A stretch of DNA of 45,511 bases. Source: Domibacillus antri. Lineage in GTDB: Bacteria; Bacillota; Bacilli; Bacillales; Domibacillaceae. The notes under the pieces are model-generated. The model was not told the DNA's origin. It was given only the letters and a program-made list of their open reading frames with translations, and did no database searches. The stretch is taken from the NCBI RefSeq assembly GCF_001936625.1, contig NZ_MSDU01000024.1, positions 1 through 45,511 of the forward strand, written 5' to 3'. Shown piece after piece: positions 44,267 through 45,511 of the stretch. A program made the translations under genes and the position numbers. Position 1 is the stretch's first letter, and each line of letters begins with the position of its first letter.

Positions 44267-45439
44267 TTAAATGGTATTAGGACTATTTTTTTGTTGGTGC
44301 AAGTAATAATACAATACATAAATCAAGAGCATAAAAACAGCACATATGACATAGATGAAGCTATAATTTGTATGTGACGAAATAACACCAAGCACAAACG
44401 ACCCTACCGCCACACCTAAATCAAAAAACAGGTAAAATGTAGATGTCGCTAAGCCTCTCCGATAGTTGTCAACGGATTGCACCGTAAGTGTTTGGAAAGA
44501 AGGGTGCAGGGCACCATATCCAAGTCCTACGAGCGCCCCTGCGCTCAAAAAAAACAATGGGGTATGTGCTTGACTTAAAGTCATCATTCCAATGATATAA
44601 ATAAGGACGAATGGGTAAACGACCATGTTAGTGCCTTTGCGATCATACAGCTTTCCTACAAAAAGTCGAGATAGTATGATGAAGACTGCAAAGATAACAA
44701 AGAAATAACCAGCTAAAGGTTCCATGCCTATTTGCCTCGCATAAATCGGTATAAAGGTAGCAGTTCCTGCGTAAACAAAAGCAAGAATAAAAGTCATTAA
44801 ACCATAAGGAACAGCTTTGATCTCGATAAAGTTTCTCCAACTCAATGGTTCCACACTCTTCGCTTTTTCTTTTTTTTCAAAAACCCCCACTAAGCTTCCA
44901 AAAAGAAAAGTAAGGAAAGCAAAAATAGCACAAACAATAAACAATACCTCATAGCTATAGTGTCCAATAATGGCAAGCCCAGTAAAGGGGCCCAGAACCA
45001 TTGCTAAACTCATAAACATCCCAAAGTATCCCAGTGCTTCTCCTTTACGTTTATCTGGAGAAACATCGATCGCAATAGTTGCCATTGTCGTAGACAGTGT
45101 TCCAAAGGACATCCCATGAAATAGTCGAATTAGAAGTAAAAGTAAAATACTCTTAACTCCAAGATAAACAAAACAAATACCTACAAATAAGATTAATGAT
45201 ACCTGCAGAACCCTTTTTCTTCCGATTTCATCCAGCCACTTCCCTGTCAATGGTCTTAATAGAATGGCACCGAGTGCATGTAAAGTTATGACAAGACCTG
45301 CTTGAAGACTAGTTCCTTGTAAAGAATCCAAAACAAACATAGGGAGGGTAGAGAGCATAGTATAGAAGGTCATAAACTGAAAAAAACTACTAATCGAAAC
45401 TAATATAAAGTCCTTGTTCCATATGCTTTGATCCTGCAT
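44267..45439 (-). CDS. MFS transporter, drug-efflux-like
   Basis: A 390-residue protein with twelve membrane segments. Motif A is LRPLTGKWLDEIGRKRVLQ between segments 2 and 3, and its second-half copy is SRLFVGKLYDRKGTN; LFHGMSFGTLSTTMATIAIDVSPDKRKGEALGYFG is the segment 4-5 region usual in YwoG/YfkF-type efflux proteins. The substrate is unknown. The ATG at 45439 follows GAGGGA. It is convergent with the tct operon, beyond the remnant region. Confidence 0.87.
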   Translation of the reverse strand: MQDQSIWNKDFILVSISSFFQFMTFYTMLSTLPMFVLDSLQGTSLQAGLVITLHALGAILLRPLTGKWLDEIGRKRVLQVSLILFVGICFVYLGVKSILLLLLIRLFHGMSFGTLSTTMATIAIDVSPDKRKGEALGYFGMFMSLAMVLGPFTGLAIIGHYSYEVLFIVCAIFAFLTFLFGSLVGVFEKKEKAKSVEPLSWRNFIEIKAVPYGLMTFILAFVYAGTATFIPIYARQIGMEPLAGYFFVIFAVFIILSRLFVGKLYDRKGTNMVVYPFVLIYIIGMMTLSQAHTPLFFLSAGALVGLGYGALHPSFQTLTVQSVDNYRRGLATSTFYLFFDLGVAVGSFVLGVISSHTNYSFIYVICAVFMLLIYVLYYYLHQQKNSPNTI

Positions 45440-45511
45440 CTTTTATCCCTCGATTTCGTCCGGAAAGATAGTAAATAAAAGTTTATTGTTCTATCACGCG
45501 TGTTGATTAAC

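Overview
The window looks like a piece of a Bacillaceae (Firmicutes) chromosome of moderate G+C. Evidence: strong AGGAGG-type ribosome binding sites, frequent TTG and GTG starts, sigma-A style promoters, a Bacillus-type Zur box, cre-like sites, and many genes that read as homologues of Bacillus subtilis genes (yhfK, ycsA, yciC/zagA, yfmT, ywnA, mmgA, ykvR, rocA/rocD/rocF, putB). The species cannot be fixed from this text alone. I recognise no phage, CRISPR array, tRNA or intact insertion sequence.

Layout. 1-216 is the 5' end of a 16S rRNA gene on the minus strand, with three tandem promoters behind it (362-635). 834-8000 holds a putative AbrB-type membrane protein with a divergent LysR regulator, a YhfK-like NAD(P)-binding protein, a tartrate/D-malate dehydrogenase (ycsA), a HAD phosphatase/inositol monophosphatase pair and an MFS transporter. 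8140-10299 is a chemoreceptor with an unusual membrane layout. 10531-12570 is a zinc-starvation (Zur) module: a perfect Zur box, a decayed FAD oxidoreductase, a second Zur-like box, then a COG0523 GTPase (yciC/zagA). 12700-17820 is a complete sucrose PTS operon (scrR, scrA, scrB, scrK) with paired GGAACCGGTTCC operators. 17920-18888 has a DUF202 membrane protein facing a small XRE repressor/membrane protein operon with three operators. 19228-28823 carries a GH1 6-phospho-beta-glucosidase, a YfmT-like aldehyde dehydrogenase, an Rrf2 regulator, a thiolase, two small conserved proteins, a ferredoxin-type nitrite/sulfite reductase, a MocR/PdxR-type regulator and a small membrane protein. 28840-29786 is a broken lrgA-lrgB locus. 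29913-31634 is an ABC exporter. 31843-37006 is an arginine/proline catabolic cluster (rocA-rocD-putB in one direction, rocF in the other). 37218-38721 is a PadR-ChrA pair. 38808-43757 is a LysR regulator, the ruins of a TRAP binding protein (dctP) and a complete tripartite tricarboxylate transporter (tctC-tctB-tctA). The window ends with an MFS transporter.

How the genes work together. Most of the window is carbon and nitrogen acquisition. The sucrose operon takes up, phosphorylates, cleaves and re-phosphorylates the sugar. The roc/put cluster turns arginine and proline into glutamate. The Tct system imports carboxylates, probably under CcpA control (cre-like site) and the neighbouring LysR regulator.

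Most notable items: a dispersed family of terminator hairpins with conserved stem and loop (core TGTCTCAAA...GAGACA) at gene ends; a run of six GCCGG/CCGGC words spaced about 20 bp apart; a chemoreceptor whose sensor precedes its only two membrane segments; three separate decayed loci (FAD oxidoreductase, lrgAB, dctP) whose lesions can be read directly; and a three-copy operator array over the promoter of a small XRE operon. I found no clearly new multi-gene system.
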